From NCBI GenBank assembly GCA_018816555.1, contig JAHIVT010000010.1, positions 1 through 45,345 on the forward strand: 45,345 nt of DNA, read 5' to 3'. Source of the DNA: Pseudomonadota bacterium (GTDB lineage: Bacteria > Desulfobacterota > Desulfobulbia > Desulfobulbales > SURF-16). Under the pieces are notes generated by a model, which made no database searches, was not told where the DNA came from, and saw only the letters and a list, made by a program, of their open reading frames with translations. Of this stretch, positions 44,312 through 45,345 are shown in pieces. Position 1 is the first letter of the stretch; every line of letters begins with the position of its first letter. Position numbers and translations under genes: made by a program.

Positions 44312-44350
44312 GTTCCAGCGTTTAAGCGTGCAAGCGTTCCAACGTTCCCG
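44312..44350. repeat. Octamer tandem array E, overlapping a gene end
   Basis: About five units, GTTCCAGC, GTTTAAGC, GTGCAAGC, GTTCCAAC, GTTCCCGC. The left part is intergenic; the right part (44322 on) encodes the last residues GTLERLHA and the stop of the TPR gene. Confidence 0.75.
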
Positions 44351-45161
44351 CGCCCAGCCAATCCAGATAATCCTGCAGGATCTCCGGCGCCAGATTTTTC
44401 AGACCCCGGCGGGCAGTCACCATGGCCTGGTGATTGCCGAGACGCCTTGCCTGTTCGGCCTGCCGCAGCAGTTCATATACCCGTGCTTCCCGGGTGACTG
44501 GTGGAGTTTCCTGCTCCACAAGAGGAAGAAGACCTTCCAGAAAACCATAGATCGGCGCAAGGACCGGCCCGTATTCGCCAATAACGGCTGCCAGCAGCCG
44601 GTTGCGCATCACCTCGACCGCAACCTCCTGCGGGGCAAGCAGCAGCGCTTTGGCATAGGCTGCGCCGGCGATTTCCGCCCGACCTTGCATCCACAGGGCA
44701 TCGGCAAGATATGCATGCAGACGCCCGTTTTCCGGCAAACTCCCAAGCACCGCCCGCAGATGGGTTTCCGCGGCAGCATAATTGCCAAGCTGCAGATGCA
44801 GATAACCGCAGCAAAGATCAGGTGGGGCATAAAATGCGGGCCTGCCCTCCATCAATGTCAGCAGATTGTTGAGCAGGTTCAGCCGTAATATCCGGTAGCT
44901 TTCGGAATTTCCAAAACAAAATCCGTTGATCCTTTCCCACATGAAGCGGAGATCGGAGTCCGCTTCATGCCCCGCCATATTGCAAAAAACTCTCTCCCAG
45001 TATTGCAGATCCCGCATACCACGCCCGGCCTCGGGATGATTGGGTAAATCCCTGAGCACCCCTGAAAAACGACTCCGCGCGTCGTCAAAATCAAGCCTGG
45101 CAAGGCTGTTGTAGCCTTTGCCCACCGCAATTAAATCCCACTGAAAAAGACTGAGTTGCAT
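44322..45161 (-). CDS. TPR-type protein of unknown function
   Basis: 279 residues. Starts MQLSLFQWDLIAVGKGYNSL, then repeat-like helices: ARLDFDDARSRFSGVLRDLP, CCGYLHLQLGNYAAAETHLR, LADALWMQGRAEIAGAAYAK. There is no signal peptide or catalytic motif. AEQARRLGNHQAMVTARRGL near the end resembles another TPR-like pair. The C-terminal GTLERLHA is encoded by the 8-base repeat, so the natural end of the protein may have been changed. It is 32 bases from the coiled-coil gene and likely co-transcribed. Ribosome site GGGAGAATGGG is near ATG 45161. Confidence 0.75.
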   Translation of the reverse strand: MQLSLFQWDLIAVGKGYNSLARLDFDDARSRFSGVLRDLPNHPEAGRGMRDLQYWERVFCNMAGHEADSDLRFMWERINGFCFGNSESYRILRLNLLNNLLTLMEGRPAFYAPPDLCCGYLHLQLGNYAAAETHLRAVLGSLPENGRLHAYLADALWMQGRAEIAGAAYAKALLLAPQEVAVEVMRNRLLAAVIGEYGPVLAPIYGFLEGLLPLVEQETPPVTREARVYELLRQAEQARRLGNHQAMVTARRGLKNLAPEILQDYLDWLGAGTLERLHA

Positions 45162-45183
45162 TTCCCATTCTCCCTCATCCTTT

Positions 45184-45218
45184 ATCCTACCACCCTCACC
45201 CTGTCATCTGATGTCATA
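45184..45218 (-). promoter_or_regulatory. 35-bp shared element, copy 2
   Basis: Matches 41325-41359 at 31 of 35 bases, lying 22 bases upstream of the TPR start codon. It also carries two TGACA words 10 bases apart in the minus sense and sits beside an octamer array. Confidence 0.5.
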
Positions 45219-45234
45219 GTGAGAAAAAAATAAC

Positions 45235-45345
45235 GTTCAAGCGTTCAAGCGTTCAAGCGTTCAAGCGTTCAAGCGTTCAAGCGTTCAAGCGTTCAAGCGT
45301 TCAAGCGTTCAAGCGTTCAAGCGTTCAAGCGTTCAAGCGTTCAAG
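45235..45345. repeat. Octamer tandem array F, uniform, runs off right edge
   Basis: 13.9 exact copies of GTTCAAGC, continuing beyond the window. Uniformity suggests recent expansion or strong homogenisation, unlike the other five arrays. Confidence 0.97.

Noticed and set aside
1-45345. tRNA, rRNA or riboswitch genes
   Set aside because: None was recognised on either strand by reading.

Overview
The window reads as a chromosomal segment of a Gram-negative, probably anaerobic bacterium, most likely a Desulfobacterota member of Desulfobulbales type. This rests on gene content and protein flavour: a meso-DAP type division and cell wall (dcw) cluster, SelA for selenocysteine synthesis, many sensor and TPR proteins, and a type I-C CRISPR-Cas locus. 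It is an inference; no rRNA or other marker is present.

Layout. (1) 1-1250: a scar made of gene fragments: an IS91-type transposase piece, an integron integrase lacking its N-terminus, and the last ~45 codons of an RlmD-like rRNA methyltransferase. (2) 1248-4305: a sensor histidine kinase and a radical SAM protein, followed by a MITE-like 32-bp inverted repeat (4408-4604). (3) 4612-21312: the dcw cluster on the minus strand, mraZ-rsmH-ftsL-ftsI-murE-murF-mraY-murD-(zinc ribbon)-murG-murC-murB-ftsQ-ftsA-ftsZ, behind a good sigma70 promoter. Two oddities stand out: ftsW is missing from its usual place between murD and murG, and the FtsI-like protein has lost the transpeptidase SxxK, SxN and KTG motifs while keeping its other domains. 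(4) 21620-25753: selA with a downstream degenerate GGDEF/TPR gene, and a lone receiver protein. (5) 26085-41148: a type I-C CRISPR-Cas system, all minus strand: cas3-cas5-cas8c-cas7, then an inserted ~2.6-kb toxin-antitoxin island (BRO-N remnant, yefM-yoeB, RhuM-Fic/Doc fusion, higBA), then cas4-cas1-cas2, a leader with several hairpins, and an array of 61 repeats and 60 spacers. A truncated second Cas3 HD domain lies upstream of cas3. (6) 41434-45345: a WYL regulator, a frameshifted four-helix-bundle gene, a long coiled-coil protein and a TPR protein.

From 25.9 kb to the right edge, six intergenic gaps carry tandem arrays of an 8-bp unit (consensus near GTTYMARC), ranging from perfectly uniform at the right edge to strongly diverged near cas3. 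They border the CRISPR-Cas locus on both sides and in places supply the codons or bases at the very ends of genes. A 35-bp element (31/35 identical) lies upstream of both the cas3 region and the TPR gene and could be a shared control site.

How the parts fit: the dcw genes overlap or abut and probably form one or a few transcripts making peptidoglycan precursors and the divisome. The cas operon is split into an interference half and an adaptation half by toxin modules, with the higBA promoter back to back with cas4. This could make the CRISPR locus self-stabilising (addiction) and tie adaptation-gene expression to antitoxin level; that is a hypothesis drawn from layout only.
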